From the NCBI RefSeq assembly GCF_007828835.1, contig NZ_VIVL01000003.1, forward strand, positions 1 to 64,000: 64,000 nucleotides of DNA, read 5' to 3'. The notes beneath the pieces are model-generated. The model saw only the letters and a list, made by a program, of their open reading frames with translations, searched no databases and was not told the DNA's origin. A program made the translations under genes and the position numbers. Source of the DNA: Variovorax beijingensis (GTDB taxonomy: Bacteria; Pseudomonadota; Gammaproteobacteria; Burkholderiales; Burkholderiaceae_C). Shown piece by piece: positions 7,064 through 16,186 of this stretch (positions are counted from its first letter, which is position 1; each line of letters starts with the position of its first letter).

Positions 7064-9138
7064 CTGGAGGCTCCTTGTCCGGCCACGGCGAGGCGCGGCG
7101 GTGCATCGGGGAAAAGATTGCGGCGCAGGCCCACCAGCGCGGTCACTGCGCTGCGCGATGCGGATGACGGCGCATGCTGCGCGCCAAGCACCGCCGACAG
7201 CGCCTCGTCGATCTGCGGCAGCAGGCTGGCGGGGCGCGCTTGCATGCGGCCCCTGCCGCGCTGGAGGAAGAACTGCGAGATGCCGCCCAGAAGCGCCGAG
7301 GCCGACGCCGGCGGCAGCTGCGCGCGCACCCGCTGCAGCACGTCGATGTCGGCGCCGGTGCGCAGGTCGCGCAGCGCGTCGTTGGCGGCCACACCCTCGA
7401 TGCTGCCGCCGGCCTGCGCGATGCGCGGTGCGAGCAGGCCGATGCGGTCGAGCATGCGCACGGCGTAGGCGTCGCCCTGCGCGCCCTGGCGCTGCGAGAC
7501 GCCGGCCATCTCGCCGAGCTCGCGCCAGGTGGCGCGCTGGATGCGCCGTGCGCTCCAGTCGGCGCCCACCGAGCGCACCAGCCGCGTGACGCGCGCAGCA
7601 ACCACCACGCCGATGACCTGCCCGAGCATGCTGTTGATGAAGCTCACCAGGTCGGCATTGGCGGTGTCGTGCAGGGCCAGCGTGCCGGCCACGCCGAACA
7701 GCAGCGCCATGGCCGCCATGAAATGCGCCGGCCGCGCCATGTAGACGCCCAGCAGCAGGAAGGCCGGCGCGCACACCGCCACCAGCATGCCGAAGTCCTG
7801 CACCAGCGGCATCAGCACCAGCACATAGAGCGCGGAGACGGGAATCGACCACAGCGTGTACTTCAGGAAGCCGTGGATCGCGGGCACCGGGTCGTCCATG
7901 GTCGCGAAGAAGCAGCAGAACACCGCGGCCATCATGGTGGCGGCCGAGCCCATGGGCCAGCCCGTCACGATCCAGAAGGCGCCGCACAGGCAGATGGCGA
8001 GCACCGCGGCCAGCGCAGACAGCAGCGCCATGCCGTAGTCGCGGTGCAGCACGCGGCTGCCGAGCGCGGCCGTGCGGCGCGGCGGCAGAGCGCCCTGGAG
8101 GCCCTCGTCGATGTCCATGCGCAGCCGCGCGCAGGCGCGCCATCCCTCGACCAGTTCCTCGAGCCGGCCCGCGAGCCCGATGCGCAAGGCGCGGCTCCAG
8201 GGACTGTGCTGCGGCGTGGCGCCCAGCGCCTGGATCGAGCGGCGCAGCAGTTGCAGCGACTGCGCGCGCGCGGCATCGTCTTCCTGCAGCCATTGCGCGG
8301 CCTGCGCAAGCACCGCCGCAACGTCCGGCGCGAGCGCCCCTTCGGCCTGTTCCAGCGCCAGCAGCCGGTCCTCCACGGCCGACAGCGCGGGCGTGAGTGC
8401 CGCCACGCGGTCCTGCATGGCCCGGATGGCGCCGGCGGTCCAGCGCAGGTGCGTGGTGTCGAACGGCACGTGGGTGGACAGCAGCCGCAGCTGGGTGATG
8501 TCGCCGGCCAGCCGGCGGCGGTCGGCAGCAAGCGTTTGCGGATCGGCGTCGGTGCTGCGGCCCGCGGGCTGCAGCAGGTCGGTGAGCCACTGGCGCGCAT
8601 CCAGCAGCGTGCGGTCGAGCAGGCCCAGCACGGTCGGCGCCAGGCCCGTGGGCCACGCAATGCTGTGGACCAGCGTGGCGCACAGGATGCCCAGGCCGAT
8701 TTCCTCCACCCGCGCCACCGCGGTGTCGAACAGCGCGAGCGGCGTCTGCACCGAAGGAAAGCCGATCAGCGCGGCGGTGTAGCCCGCGAGCATGAAGACA
8801 TACGAGCGCGGCGTGCGGTCGAACAGCGAAATGCACAGGCACAGCCCCACCCACAGCGCGAGCACCAGCGTGAGCAGCTCCGGCGCATTCGACAGCGCGG
8901 GCACCAGCAGCACCGTGGCCACGCATCCGATCAAGGTGCCGCAGAAGCGGTAGAGGGCCTTGGAGCGCACCGCGCCGGCCAGCGGATGGGCCACGACATA
9001 GGTGGTCATCAAGGCCCAGAACGGACGCGGCAGGCCGGCGCGGCTGGCCAGGTACATGGCCAGCATCGCGGCGGCAAAGCTCTTGGCAGAAAAGAGAAGC
9101 TCCGCGCGGCTGAAGCGCGGCAGCCGGAACGCGGCCAT
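7060..9138 (-). CDS. FUSC-family inner-membrane exporter (AaeB/fusaric-acid-resistance type)
   Basis: This 692-residue pump has two membrane blocks, at about residues 15-165 and 370-510, separated by a large cytoplasmic helical region, with a further cytoplasmic tail. The N-terminus carries FWALMTTYVVAHPLAGAVRSKA, a motif typical of the FUSC/AaeB family, including the common TXYVV core. Together with the HlyD, DUF1656 and NodT products it would export aromatic carboxylic acids or related toxic organic acids. It starts directly after the marR stop codon, so translation is probably coupled. The exact substrate is not shown by the sequence. Confidence 0.94.
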   Translation of the reverse strand: MAAFRLPRFSRAELLFSAKSFAAAMLAMYLASRAGLPRPFWALMTTYVVAHPLAGAVRSKALYRFCGTLIGCVATVLLVPALSNAPELLTLVLALWVGLCLCISLFDRTPRSYVFMLAGYTAALIGFPSVQTPLALFDTAVARVEEIGLGILCATLVHSIAWPTGLAPTVLGLLDRTLLDARQWLTDLLQPAGRSTDADPQTLAADRRRLAGDITQLRLLSTHVPFDTTHLRWTAGAIRAMQDRVAALTPALSAVEDRLLALEQAEGALAPDVAAVLAQAAQWLQEDDAARAQSLQLLRRSIQALGATPQHSPWSRALRIGLAGRLEELVEGWRACARLRMDIDEGLQGALPPRRTAALGSRVLHRDYGMALLSALAAVLAICLCGAFWIVTGWPMGSAATMMAAVFCCFFATMDDPVPAIHGFLKYTLWSIPVSALYVLVLMPLVQDFGMLVAVCAPAFLLLGVYMARPAHFMAAMALLFGVAGTLALHDTANADLVSFINSMLGQVIGVVVAARVTRLVRSVGADWSARRIQRATWRELGEMAGVSQRQGAQGDAYAVRMLDRIGLLAPRIAQAGGSIEGVAANDALRDLRTGADIDVLQRVRAQLPPASASALLGGISQFFLQRGRGRMQARPASLLPQIDEALSAVLGAQHAPSSASRSAVTALVGLRRNLFPDAPPRLAVAGQGASR

Positions 9139-9618
9139 CTACCTGCGCCCTTCCTGCGGCCCCGGCGCTGCGCGGCCGAGCCGTTCTCCGAGCACCGCGA
9201 ACACGCGCAGGCAGGCGGCGATGTCCTCGTCGGCCACGCCTTCGAACAGCGTGGCGCGCATGCCGCGCAGCGCGGCCTCGATGGGCTGGCAGGCGGCCTC
9301 GCCGGCCGGCGTGAGGTGCAGCGTCTTGGCGCGGCGGTCGGCCGGGTCTTCGCGGCGCTCCACGAAACCGGCCTCCACCAGCTGGTCGATCGAGCGCACC
9401 AGCGAAGGCCCCTCGATGCCCAGCGCCTCGGCGAGCACGCCCTGGCGCACGCCGCCGTGCATCCGGCCGATCATCACGATCGGCCACGCCAGCGACTGCG
9501 AAAGCCCGACATGCGCCACCGCCTTGTCGGCCGCGGCCCGGTAGCCGCGCTGCAGCAGCGAGAGCGCCATGCCGAGCGACATCAGCGCGGCTTCGCGCGT
9601 CTTCGAGACATGGGCCAT
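9139..9618 (-). CDS. MarR-family transcriptional regulator of the efflux operon
   Basis: The 159-residue protein has a winged helix-turn-helix core. RQGVLAEALGIEGPSLVRSIDQLVEAGFVERREDPADRRAKTLHLTPAG covers the recognition helix and the DRRAK wing typical of MarR proteins. I chose the ATG at 9618 because GGAGAG lies just upstream and the longer reading runs through the operator. It is the first gene of the efflux operon and most likely represses it through the palindrome next to its start, released by a phenolic or other organic acid as in its relatives. Confidence 0.93.
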   Translation of the reverse strand: MAHVSKTREAALMSLGMALSLLQRGYRAAADKAVAHVGLSQSLAWPIVMIGRMHGGVRQGVLAEALGIEGPSLVRSIDQLVEAGFVERREDPADRRAKTLHLTPAGEAACQPIEAALRGMRATLFEGVADEDIAACLRVFAVLGERLGRAAPGPQEGRR

Positions 9619-9632
9619 GGCTTCTCTCCAAT

Positions 9633-9650
9633 TAGTTAGCTTGCTATCTA
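9633..9650. promoter_or_regulatory. Likely MarR operator
   Basis: The 18-bp sequence TAGTTAGCTTGCTATCTA is an imperfect palindrome with a single mismatched pair and a two-base centre. It lies in an A+T-rich patch 15 bases upstream of the marR start. Its size and position fit autorepression of the marR-FUSC-DUF1656-HlyD-NodT operon. Confidence 0.6.
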
Positions 9651-9729
9651 TTTTAGGAGAAAAGCCGCGGCACCGCTGCTGCCCATGGAAGAACCCCACG
9701 GCGAATCAGGGAGAAGGAAAAAGAAAAGT

Positions 9730-10077
9730 GTGAAGCCCGCCGATAAGCCGGATTCTGTGCGTTGGAGTTGCCCCCAACGTGACCGCCATTACTCTGGGCC
9801 GCTTGTCGCCAAACGGCTCGATGCCACCTACCCGCCAGCTCAGCGGAACCACCTCGATACTGGCCTACTTGGTGTTGCTGCGCGCAGAGATTGCCCGTTT
9901 CACCCGAACTGAATCGGCTCGTCTCTGTTGCTCTGATCCTCACCTCACGGTGGAGAGTCGTTAACTCCTGCGCTGTCCTGTGCAGTCCGGACGTTCCTCC
10001 AGTGCGGTCTTTCGACGCGGCGCCTTGCGGCGTCGCCCCTTTCGGGCTTGCACCAGCGGCGGTCTGGCGTGCTTCAC
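9730..10077 (-). ncRNA. rnpB: RNase P RNA (class A)
   Basis: This is the catalytic RNA that trims the 5' leader of pre-tRNAs. On the minus strand it begins GUGAAGC and ends GCUUCAC, which pair as helix P1 (10071-10077 with 9730-9736). Near the 5' end are GGAGGAACGUCCGGACUGC (the conserved GAGGAA-GUCC block) and ACAGCGCAGGAGUUAAC. Near the 3' end is AUCCGGCUUAUCGGCGGGC. The length of about 348 nt is normal. Downstream, the strand reads ACTTTTCTTTTTCC, a U-rich end suitable for termination. Small reading frames in this stretch are not genes. Confidence 0.96.
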
Positions 10078-10084
10078 GAGGGGG

Positions 10085-10090
10085 ATTATC
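10085..10090 (-). promoter_or_regulatory. rnpB -10 box
   Basis: GATAAT on the minus strand ends eight bases before the G that begins RNase P RNA helix P1, the expected distance for a -10 element. No good -35 box is visible. The interval up to 10179 also holds the divergent cysK promoter, possibly CACAAT at 10125-10130. Confidence 0.5.
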
Positions 10091-10179
10091 GCTCGATACC
10101 CTCGCAGGCGCCGGCCGTCCGCTCCACAATGGCGCTTCGACCGACCAGCCCTGCCCCGACAAAAGCCCAAGGAGATCCC

Positions 10180-11100
10180 ATGAAGGCCCAGAACATCCTC
10201 CAGACCATCGGCAACACGCCGCATATCCGCATCAACCGCCTGTTCGGCAATGCGAAGCAGCAGGTGTGGATCAAGTCCGAGCGCGCCAACCCCGGCGGCT
10301 CCATCAAGGACCGCATCGCGCTGTCGATGGTGGAAGACGCCGAGAAGTCCGGCGCGCTGAAGCCCGGTGGCACCATCGTCGAACCCACCTCGGGCAACAC
10401 CGGCATCGGCCTGGCGATGGTCGCCGCCGTCAAGGGCTACAAGCTGATCCTCGTGATGCCCGACAGCATGTCGGTCGAGCGCCGCCGCCTCATGCTCGCC
10501 TACGGCGCCACCTTCGACCTGACGCCGCGCGCCGGCGGCATGAAGGCCTCCATTGCGCGGGCCGAGGAAATCGTGGCCGGCACGCCGGGCGCCTGGATGC
10601 CGCAGCAGTTCAACAACCCCGCCAACATCGACGTGCACGTGCGCACCACGGCCGAGGAAATCGCGGCCGACTTCCCCGACGGCATCGACGTGCTGATCAC
10701 CGGCGTGGGCACCGGCGGCCACATCACGGGCGTGGCGCGGGTGCTCAAGAAGAAGTGGCCGAAGCTGCAGGTGTTCGCGGTGGAGCCGGTGGCCTCGCCG
10801 GTGATCTCGGGAGGCCAGCCCTCGCCGCACCCGATCCAGGGCATCGGCGCGGGCTTCATCCCGAAGAACCTCGACACCTCGCTGCTCGACGGCGTATTGC
10901 AGGTCGACGCCGAACCGGCGCGCGAAATGGCCCGCCGCTGCGCGGTCGAGGAAGGCATGCTGGTGGGCATTTCCTCCGGCGCCACGCTCGCGGCCATCGC
11001 CCAGAAGCTGCCCTCGCTGGCGCCCGATGCGGTGGTGCTGGGGTTCAACTACGACACCGGCGAGCGCTATCTCTCGGTCGAAGGCTTCCTGCCAGCCTGA
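10180..11100 (+). CDS. cysK: Cysteine synthase (O-acetylserine sulfhydrylase)
   Basis: This cytoplasmic PLP enzyme makes cysteine from O-acetylserine and sulfide. The 306-residue protein has the PLP lysine in NPGGSIKDR (Lys43), the substrate loop [11 protein letters not shown], the phosphate loop GTGGHITG and the [10 protein letters not shown] segment typical of CysK rather than CysM. The ATG is preceded by AAGGAGA. It is transcribed away from rnpB and appears monocistronic or joined to the FAD gene 72 bases downstream. Substrate preference within the family (sulfide versus thiosulfate) cannot be settled from sequence alone. Confidence 0.93.
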   Translation: MKAQNILQTIGNTPHIRINRLFGNAKQQVWIKSERANPGGSIKDRIALSMVEDAEKSGALKPGGTIVEPTSGNTGIGLAMVAAVKGYKLILVMPDSMSVERRRLMLAYGATFDLTPRAGGMKASIARAEEIVAGTPGAWMPQQFNNPANIDVHVRTTAEEIAADFPDGIDVLITGVGTGGHITGVARVLKKKWPKLQVFAVEPVASPVISGGQPSPHPIQGIGAGFIPKNLDTSLLDGVLQVDAEPAREMARRCAVEEGMLVGISSGATLAAIAQKLPSLAPDAVVLGFNYDTGERYLSVEGFLPA

Positions 11101-11172
11101 CCCAGCTATCCCTTTCATAGCGCCTCGGCGCGTAAAATCCGTGGCCTGCTTGATAAACACAAGCCCCACGAC

Positions 11173-12813
11173 ATGCTGAGACTCTCCGAACTCAAACTCC
11201 CGCTGGACCACGCCCCCGACGCGCTGGCCGCCCTGATCGCCCGGACGCTGGACGTCCCGCTCGAAGCGATCGCTTCCCACACCGTCTTCAAGCGCAGCTT
11301 CGATGCGCGCAAGGCCGACCTGCTCACGGTCTACATCGCCGACGTGCAGATCGCCGACGCCGGGCTCGAAGCCGCGCTGCTCGCAAAGCACGTTGCGCAT
11401 CCGCACATCCAGGCCGCGCCCGACATGCGCTACACCCCGCCCGCGCAGGCGCCCGAAGGCGCGCCTCGGCCTGTGGTGATCGGCTTCGGCCCCTGCGGCA
11501 TCTTCGCGGCGCTGATGCTCGCGAAGATGGGCTTCAAGCCCATCGTGCTGGAGCGTGGCAAGACCGTGCGCCAGCGCACCCGCGACACCTGGGGCCTGTG
11601 GCGCAAGAGCGTGCTCGACCCCGAGTCGAACGTGCAGTTCGGCGAAGGCGGCGCCGGCACCTTCTCCGACGGCAAGCTCTACAGCCAGATCAAGGATCCG
11701 CGCTTCCTCGGCCGCAAGGTGATGGAAGAGTTCGTGAAGGCCGGCGCCCCGCCCGAGATCCTTTACGTCGCGCATCCGCACATCGGCACCTTCAAGCTGG
11801 TGAAGGTGGTGGAGAACATCCGCGAGCAGATCGTGGCGCTCGGCGGCGAGATCCGCTTCGAGCAGCGCGTGACCGACGTGCAGATCGAGAACGGCCAGCT
11901 TCGCGGCCTCACCGTGCTCGACCAGGCCACCGGCCAGGCGAGCGAGCTGCGCGCCGACCACGTGGTGATGGCGCTCGGCCACAGCTCGCGCGACACTTTT
12001 TCGATGCTGCATGCGCGCGGCGTGCACATCGAGGCCAAGCCCTTTTCCATCGGCTTTCGCGTCGAGCATCCGCAGGGCCTGATCGACCGCGCGCGCTGGG
12101 GCCGCCATGCGGGCCATCCGCTGCTCGGCGCGGCCGACTACAAGCTGGTGCACCACGCGAGCAACGGCCGCTCGGTCTACAGCTTCTGCATGTGCCCGGG
12201 CGGCACCGTGGTCGCGGCCACCAGCGAGCCGGGCCGCGTGGTCACCAACGGCATGAGCCAGTATTCGCGCAACGAGCGCAACGCCAACGCGGGCATCGTG
12301 GTGGGCATCGACCCGCGCGACTTTCCCGGCTGGACGCCCGAGGCCGCGGGCGACGCGCTCGCCGGCATCGCGCTGCAGCGCGAGCTCGAGTCGAAGGCCT
12401 TCGTGCTCGGCGGCGGCGACTACCGCGCGCCCGGCCAGCTGGTGGGCGACTTCATCGCGGGCCGGCCCTCGACCGCGCTCGGCAGCGTGCTGCCTTCGTA
12501 CAAGCCCGGCGTCACGCCCACCGATCTGAACCAGGCGCTGCCGGCCTACGCCATCGAGGCGATGCGCGAGGCCTTCCCCGCCTTCGGCCGCAAGATCAAG
12601 GGCTTCGACCTGCACGATGCGGTGCTCACCGGCGTGGAAACGCGCACCTCCTCGCCGATCCGCATCACGCGCGGCGACGACTTCCAGAGCCTCAACGTGC
12701 GCGGCCTCTATCCCGCCGGCGAAGGCGCGAGCTATGCGGGCGGCATCCTGTCGGCCGGCGTCGACGGCATCAAGGTCGCCGAAGCCGTGGCGCGCAGCGT
12801 CGCCGGAACATGA
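11173..12813 (+). CDS. FAD-dependent dehydrogenase, uncharacterised (COG2509-like)
   Basis: The 546-residue flavoprotein has a small N-terminal domain (about 1-85) and a Rossmann dinucleotide motif VVIGFGPCGIFAALML at about 101-116. The FGEGGAGTFSDGKL block typical of this group follows near residue 156. The C-terminus has the FAD-binding GLYPAGEGASYAGGI segment. The family is annotated as FAD-dependent oxidoreductase or dehydrogenase, and its substrate is not known. The next gene, a flavin reductase-like protein, overlaps it by ATGA, which suggests that the two are made together and may share a flavin or electron-transfer role. A TAAAAT at 11131-11136 could be its -10 box. Confidence 0.85.
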   Translation: MLRLSELKLPLDHAPDALAALIARTLDVPLEAIASHTVFKRSFDARKADLLTVYIADVQIADAGLEAALLAKHVAHPHIQAAPDMRYTPPAQAPEGAPRPVVIGFGPCGIFAALMLAKMGFKPIVLERGKTVRQRTRDTWGLWRKSVLDPESNVQFGEGGAGTFSDGKLYSQIKDPRFLGRKVMEEFVKAGAPPEILYVAHPHIGTFKLVKVVENIREQIVALGGEIRFEQRVTDVQIENGQLRGLTVLDQATGQASELRADHVVMALGHSSRDTFSMLHARGVHIEAKPFSIGFRVEHPQGLIDRARWGRHAGHPLLGAADYKLVHHASNGRSVYSFCMCPGGTVVAATSEPGRVVTNGMSQYSRNERNANAGIVVGIDPRDFPGWTPEAAGDALAGIALQRELESKAFVLGGGDYRAPGQLVGDFIAGRPSTALGSVLPSYKPGVTPTDLNQALPAYAIEAMREAFPAFGRKIKGFDLHDAVLTGVETRTSSPIRITRGDDFQSLNVRGLYPAGEGASYAGGILSAGVDGIKVAEAVARSVAGT

Positions 12814-13454
12814 GCAAGGAACCGATGGCCGTGCCGAACGACGACTTCCACTTCTACGAACCCGCCAAGGGCCACGGCCTGCCGCACGATCCGTTCAATG
12901 CGATGGTCGGCCCGCGGCCGATCGGATGGATCTCGTCGCAGGACGAGAACGGCAGGCTCAACCTCGCGCCCTACAGCTTCTTCAACGCCTTCAACTACAC
13001 GCCGCCCATCGTGGGCTTTGCGAGCATCGGCGCCAAGGACAGCCTGCACAACATCCGCCAGACGCGCGAGTTCGGCTGGAACCTGGCCACCCGGCCGCTG
13101 GCCGAGCAGATGAACCAGTCGTGCGCCCCCGTGCCGCCCGAGGTGAACGAGTTCGAGCTCGCCGGCCTCACGCCCGCGGCGTCGCGCCGCATCGCGGTGC
13201 CGCGCGTGGCCGAGAGCCCGGTGTCCTTCGAATGCCGGCTCACGCAACTGCTGCAGCTCGAGGGCGTGGACGGCGTGCCGGTGCCCACCTGGCTGATCCT
13301 CGGCGAAGTGGTGGGCGTGCACATCGCGCGCCACCTGCTGAAGAACGGCATCTACGACACCGCCGCGGCGCAGCCCATCCTGCGCGGCGGCGGCCCGGCC
13401 GACTACTTCGAGATCAGCCCCGACAATCTCTTCAAGATGTTCCGCCCGCGCTGA
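12810..13454 (+). CDS. Flavin reductase-like FMN-binding protein
   Basis: The 214-residue protein belongs to the flavin reductase (FMN-binding split-barrel) family. FNAMVGPRPIGWISS near the N-terminus matches the family motif, followed by NLAPYSFFNAFNYTPPIVGF, which lines the FMN site. Members either reduce flavin with NAD(P)H or bind FMN with no clear reaction. The start overlaps the FAD-dehydrogenase stop codon. The ATG is supported by the conserved N-terminal region beginning shortly after it. Confidence 0.87.
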   Translation: MSKEPMAVPNDDFHFYEPAKGHGLPHDPFNAMVGPRPIGWISSQDENGRLNLAPYSFFNAFNYTPPIVGFASIGAKDSLHNIRQTREFGWNLATRPLAEQMNQSCAPVPPEVNEFELAGLTPAASRRIAVPRVAESPVSFECRLTQLLQLEGVDGVPVPTWLILGEVVGVHIARHLLKNGIYDTAAAQPILRGGGPADYFEISPDNLFKMFRPR

Positions 13455-13508
13455 ACGCGCGGCATCCATTTTTTCCGCCGCTGCCAGCCAACCAGACAAG
13501 ACCGACCG

Positions 13509-14318
13509 ATGACCGACACCGCCACGCCCCAAGAAGAAATCCAGGAAGTCCAGCCGGCGGAAGCCGAGGGCACCGCTGCGCAGCAGCAGCCGAGCGCCGA
13601 CGGACGCCCGCCCCGGGCGCCGCGCGCGCCGCGCCAGCCGCGGCAGCAGCAGACACAAAAGCAGAAGCCCAAGCAGGCGGCACAGCAGCAACAGCCGCAG
13701 CGCGCGCGCAAGGTGCACCCCGCGCTGGAGAAACTGTTCGAGCTGTACCCCCACATGTTCGGCGCGCGCTTCCTGCCGCTCAAGCTCGGCGTGTTCCAGG
13801 ACCTGCTCGAAAAGCACCCCGACGACTTCAAGAAGGACGAGCTCAAGGTTGCGCTGGGCCTGCACGCACGCTCCACGCGCTACCTCGAGGCGGTGGCCGC
13901 GGGCCTTGCGCGCCACGACCTCGACGGCAACGCAGTGGAGCCGGTCGCGCCCGAGCATGTGCACCACGCCATCCTCGAGCTGCACCGCCGCCGCGTGCAG
14001 CGCAACCCCGGCGAGGACCTGCGTGCGCAGCTCGTGGCGCGCATCGCCCGTGCCGTGGAAGCCTCGGGCCTGGACCGTGAGGCCTACGCGGTGCTGGTGC
14101 GCTCGCGCGACGAGGAAACCAACGCCGTGCTCGACGAAGCGCTGGCCGAGCTGGCCCGCCAGGCCGCCAAGCGCGAGGCGCTGCTGCGCGCCTTCGAGGC
14201 CAGCGGCCGCAGCAGCGAACACGAGTTCGCCGAGATGTACGGCATGGATGCCGGCGAAGTGGGCCGCACGCTCGCCCGCGCACGGGCCGAGCGGCAGCCG
14301 GCGGCTCCGGCGGCCTGA
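13509..14318 (+). CDS. ProQ/FinO-domain RNA-binding protein
   Basis: The 269-residue protein has a disordered N-terminal tail (residues 1-65) rich in Gln, Pro, Arg and Ala. A ProQ/FinO domain follows at about 66-180: RKVHPALEKLFELYPHMF, then FKKDELKVALGLHARSTRYLEAV, the most conserved stretch. The C-terminal third is helical and charged. ProQ-type proteins bind structured small RNAs and mRNA 3' ends and affect their stability. There is no clear ribosome site upstream. The gene ends before a strong bidirectional terminator shared with htpX. Confidence 0.9.
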   Translation: MTDTATPQEEIQEVQPAEAEGTAAQQQPSADGRPPRAPRAPRQPRQQQTQKQKPKQAAQQQQPQRARKVHPALEKLFELYPHMFGARFLPLKLGVFQDLLEKHPDDFKKDELKVALGLHARSTRYLEAVAAGLARHDLDGNAVEPVAPEHVHHAILELHRRRVQRNPGEDLRAQLVARIARAVEASGLDREAYAVLVRSRDEETNAVLDEALAELARQAAKREALLRAFEASGRSSEHEFAEMYGMDAGEVGRTLARARAERQPAAPAA

Positions 14319-14354
14319 TCGCCCGGGCCGCCACGCCCGCGCCGGCCCCAATGA

Positions 14355-14386
14355 AAAAGCCGCCACGGCAACCCGTGGCGGCTTTT
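14355..14386. terminator. Bidirectional rho-independent terminator
   Basis: A perfect 14-bp stem (AAAAGCCGCCACGG with CCGTGGCGGCTTTT) encloses the four-base loop CAAC. It ends in T runs on both strands, so it can stop both the ProQ-domain gene (+) and the convergent htpX (-). Confidence 0.93.
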
Positions 14387-14415
14387 CTTTTGCTGTTGCA
14401 GTGCGATTCGATCGA

Positions 14416-15291
14416 TCAGCCGCGCGCGTTCTGCAGCGCCGCAATCCGCTCTTCGATCGGCGGGTGCGTGGCAAAGAGCTTGCCGATGCTGCCCGTGATG
14501 CCCATGGCTTCCACCGCCTTGGGCAGTTCGCCGGCCGGCAGGCCGCCCAGGCGGGCCAGCGCATTCATCATCGGCTGCTTCTGCCCCATGAGCGCGGCCG
14601 AGCCGGCGTCGGCGCGGAATTCGCGCTGGCGCGAGAACCAGGCCACCACGATGGCGGCGGCAAAGCCCAGCACGATGTCCAGCACGATGGTGCTCACGTA
14701 GTAGCCGATGCCCGGGCCCGACGAACGGTCGTCGCCGCGGCGCAGGAAGCTGTCGACCGCATAGCCGATCACGCGCGACAGGAACACGACGAAGGTGTTC
14801 ATCACGCCCTGGATCAGCGTCATGGTGACCATGTCGCCGTTGGCGATGTGCGCCACCTCGTGGCCGATCACGGCCTCGACTTCTTCGCGCGTCATGTTCT
14901 GCAGCAGGCCGGTGGACACCGCCACCAGCGACGAGTTCTTGAACGCGCCGGTCGCGAAGGCATTGGGCTCGCCTTCGAAGATGCCGACCTCGGGCATGCC
15001 GATGCCGGCCTTGTCGGCGAACTTGCGCACCGTGCCGACGATCCAGGCCTCGTCGGGCGACTGGGGGTTGTCGATCATGTGCAGCTTGGTCGTCCACTTG
15101 GCCATGGGCTTGCTGATCAGGAGCGAAATGATCGCGCCGCCGAAGCCCATGATGAGCGCGAAGCCGAGCAGCGCCGTGAGGTTCAGCCCGTTGGCCGTCA
15201 GAAAGCGGTTGACGCCGAGCAGGCTGGCGACGATGCCGAGCACTGCAACGACCATCACATTGGTCAAAACGAACAGAAGGATACGTTTCAA
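14416..15291 (-). CDS. htpX: Membrane zinc metalloprotease HtpX
   Basis: HtpX is an inner-membrane M48 protease that degrades misfolded membrane proteins under heat or envelope stress. The 291-residue protein has two N-terminal helices ([22 protein letters not shown] and [20 protein letters not shown]). The zinc motif HEVAH is at residues 144-148, two further membrane segments lie around residues 155-210, and the third zinc ligand Glu is in [14 protein letters not shown]. Length and motif order are normal for the family. Confidence 0.96.
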   Translation of the reverse strand: MKRILLFVLTNVMVVAVLGIVASLLGVNRFLTANGLNLTALLGFALIMGFGGAIISLLISKPMAKWTTKLHMIDNPQSPDEAWIVGTVRKFADKAGIGMPEVGIFEGEPNAFATGAFKNSSLVAVSTGLLQNMTREEVEAVIGHEVAHIANGDMVTMTLIQGVMNTFVVFLSRVIGYAVDSFLRRGDDRSSGPGIGYYVSTIVLDIVLGFAAAIVVAWFSRQREFRADAGSAALMGQKQPMMNALARLGGLPAGELPKAVEAMGITGSIGKLFATHPPIEERIAALQNARG

Positions 15292-15445
15292 GTTGAATTC
15301 TCCGTGGGGGAATGCTGCCGCCTAGATGAGGACCGGATGGCCCTCTTCAAGCCGTGCAGGAATGGCGCTCTTCCTGTGTTGTTGTTTGGATTCTGGAGGA
15401 GCCGCACCGCGGCTCGCGGGTAGAGCGATGATAGGAGCAAAAGTT

Positions 15446-16186
15446 CTACGGACCGGGCCTGAAGACCTTGGGATCGTCGTAGAAATTCGCCTCCTCGTTG
15501 CCGGCCCACCAGCCCGGCACGCCCAGCACGGGCAGCGGAACGAAGGGTTTTTGCGCCAGCTGATGCGGATCGAGGCTGCGTGCCAGCGCCCGATCGCAGG
15601 GCGCCGCCGATCCGCCGGCAGCGGGTGGCGGCAGCCGCAGCACATGCGCGGTGAGCGCCTTGCGCGGGGTGGCGAGTTTCTCGAGCAGCGCATGGCCGAA
15701 GATCCAGAGGCGCGCCCGGGACCACAGCGCGCGCTGCGCCACGAAAAGGGTGTGCCAGTCGCGCGCGGCCAGCGCCTGCCACAGCGGCTCGGGCGCATCG
15801 AGCACGGCGCCGTTCTCGTCGAACAGCGTGAGCGCGTCGCGCAGCGGGCCGCGCGTGGCGCCGATGCCCGCACGGGCGATCTCGGCGGCCTGCAGTTCGT
15901 TCAGGCGACGCTTGGCCTCCGGAAAGGCGAGCCAGACGAGGCCGTTGAAGAAGTCGTGCAGGTTGTCGCGCGTCGGCACGGTGCCGGTCTGGAAGATGTG
16001 GGCCTCGTAGGCCTGCCCCGCGGGCAGCGCCGACTGCGGCACGAAGGCGGGCCTGAAACCCGGCGCTGCTTCCCGCTGCAGCGCGGCAGCGACCGAGGTG
16101 TCGAGCGCCGTCTGCGCCGCCGCCTGGCCGATGGCGCGATAAGGCGCGAGCCAGGGCTGCGCCCAGTCGACCGCCGCCAGGCTCAA
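15446..16186 (-). CDS. DUF3025 protein
   Basis: The 246-residue protein matches the DUF3025 type by its conserved AYEAHIFQTGTVPTRDNLHDFFNGLVWLAFP block (read in two parts: residues about 59-75 and 76-90), the LTLFDENG segment and the C-terminal GWWAGNE-NFYDD. No signal peptide or membrane helix is visible, so it is probably cytoplasmic. The function is unknown. Its start overlaps the NYN-domain stop by four bases, so the two are probably co-translated. The 154-bp gap to htpX shows nothing definite. Confidence 0.8.
   Translation of the reverse strand: MSLAAVDWAQPWLAPYRAIGQAAAQTALDTSVAAALQREAAPGFRPAFVPQSALPAGQAYEAHIFQTGTVPTRDNLHDFFNGLVWLAFPEAKRRLNELQAAEIARAGIGATRGPLRDALTLFDENGAVLDAPEPLWQALAARDWHTLFVAQRALWSRARLWIFGHALLEKLATPRKALTAHVLRLPPPAAGGSAAPCDRALARSLDPHQLAQKPFVPLPVLGVPGWWAGNEEANFYDDPKVFRPGP

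Noticed and set aside
6857..9631. A 924-codon open frame on the minus strand
   Set aside because: Most of it is a shifted-frame shadow of the FUSC and marR genes, rich in Arg and Ala. Only its last 68 codons are real: the DUF1656 gene.
7174..9639. An 821-codon plus-strand frame over the efflux pump
   Set aside because: Antisense shadow; Ala/Arg/His/Gln-rich without domains.
9653..10162. Open frames on both strands across the RNase P RNA gene
   Set aside because: The conserved RNase P RNA blocks and paired ends explain this sequence; the translations match nothing.
11111..11130. Small GCGCC-GGCGC hairpin after cysK
   Set aside because: Only a five-base stem and not followed by a T run; it lies next to a likely promoter and is too weak to call a terminator.
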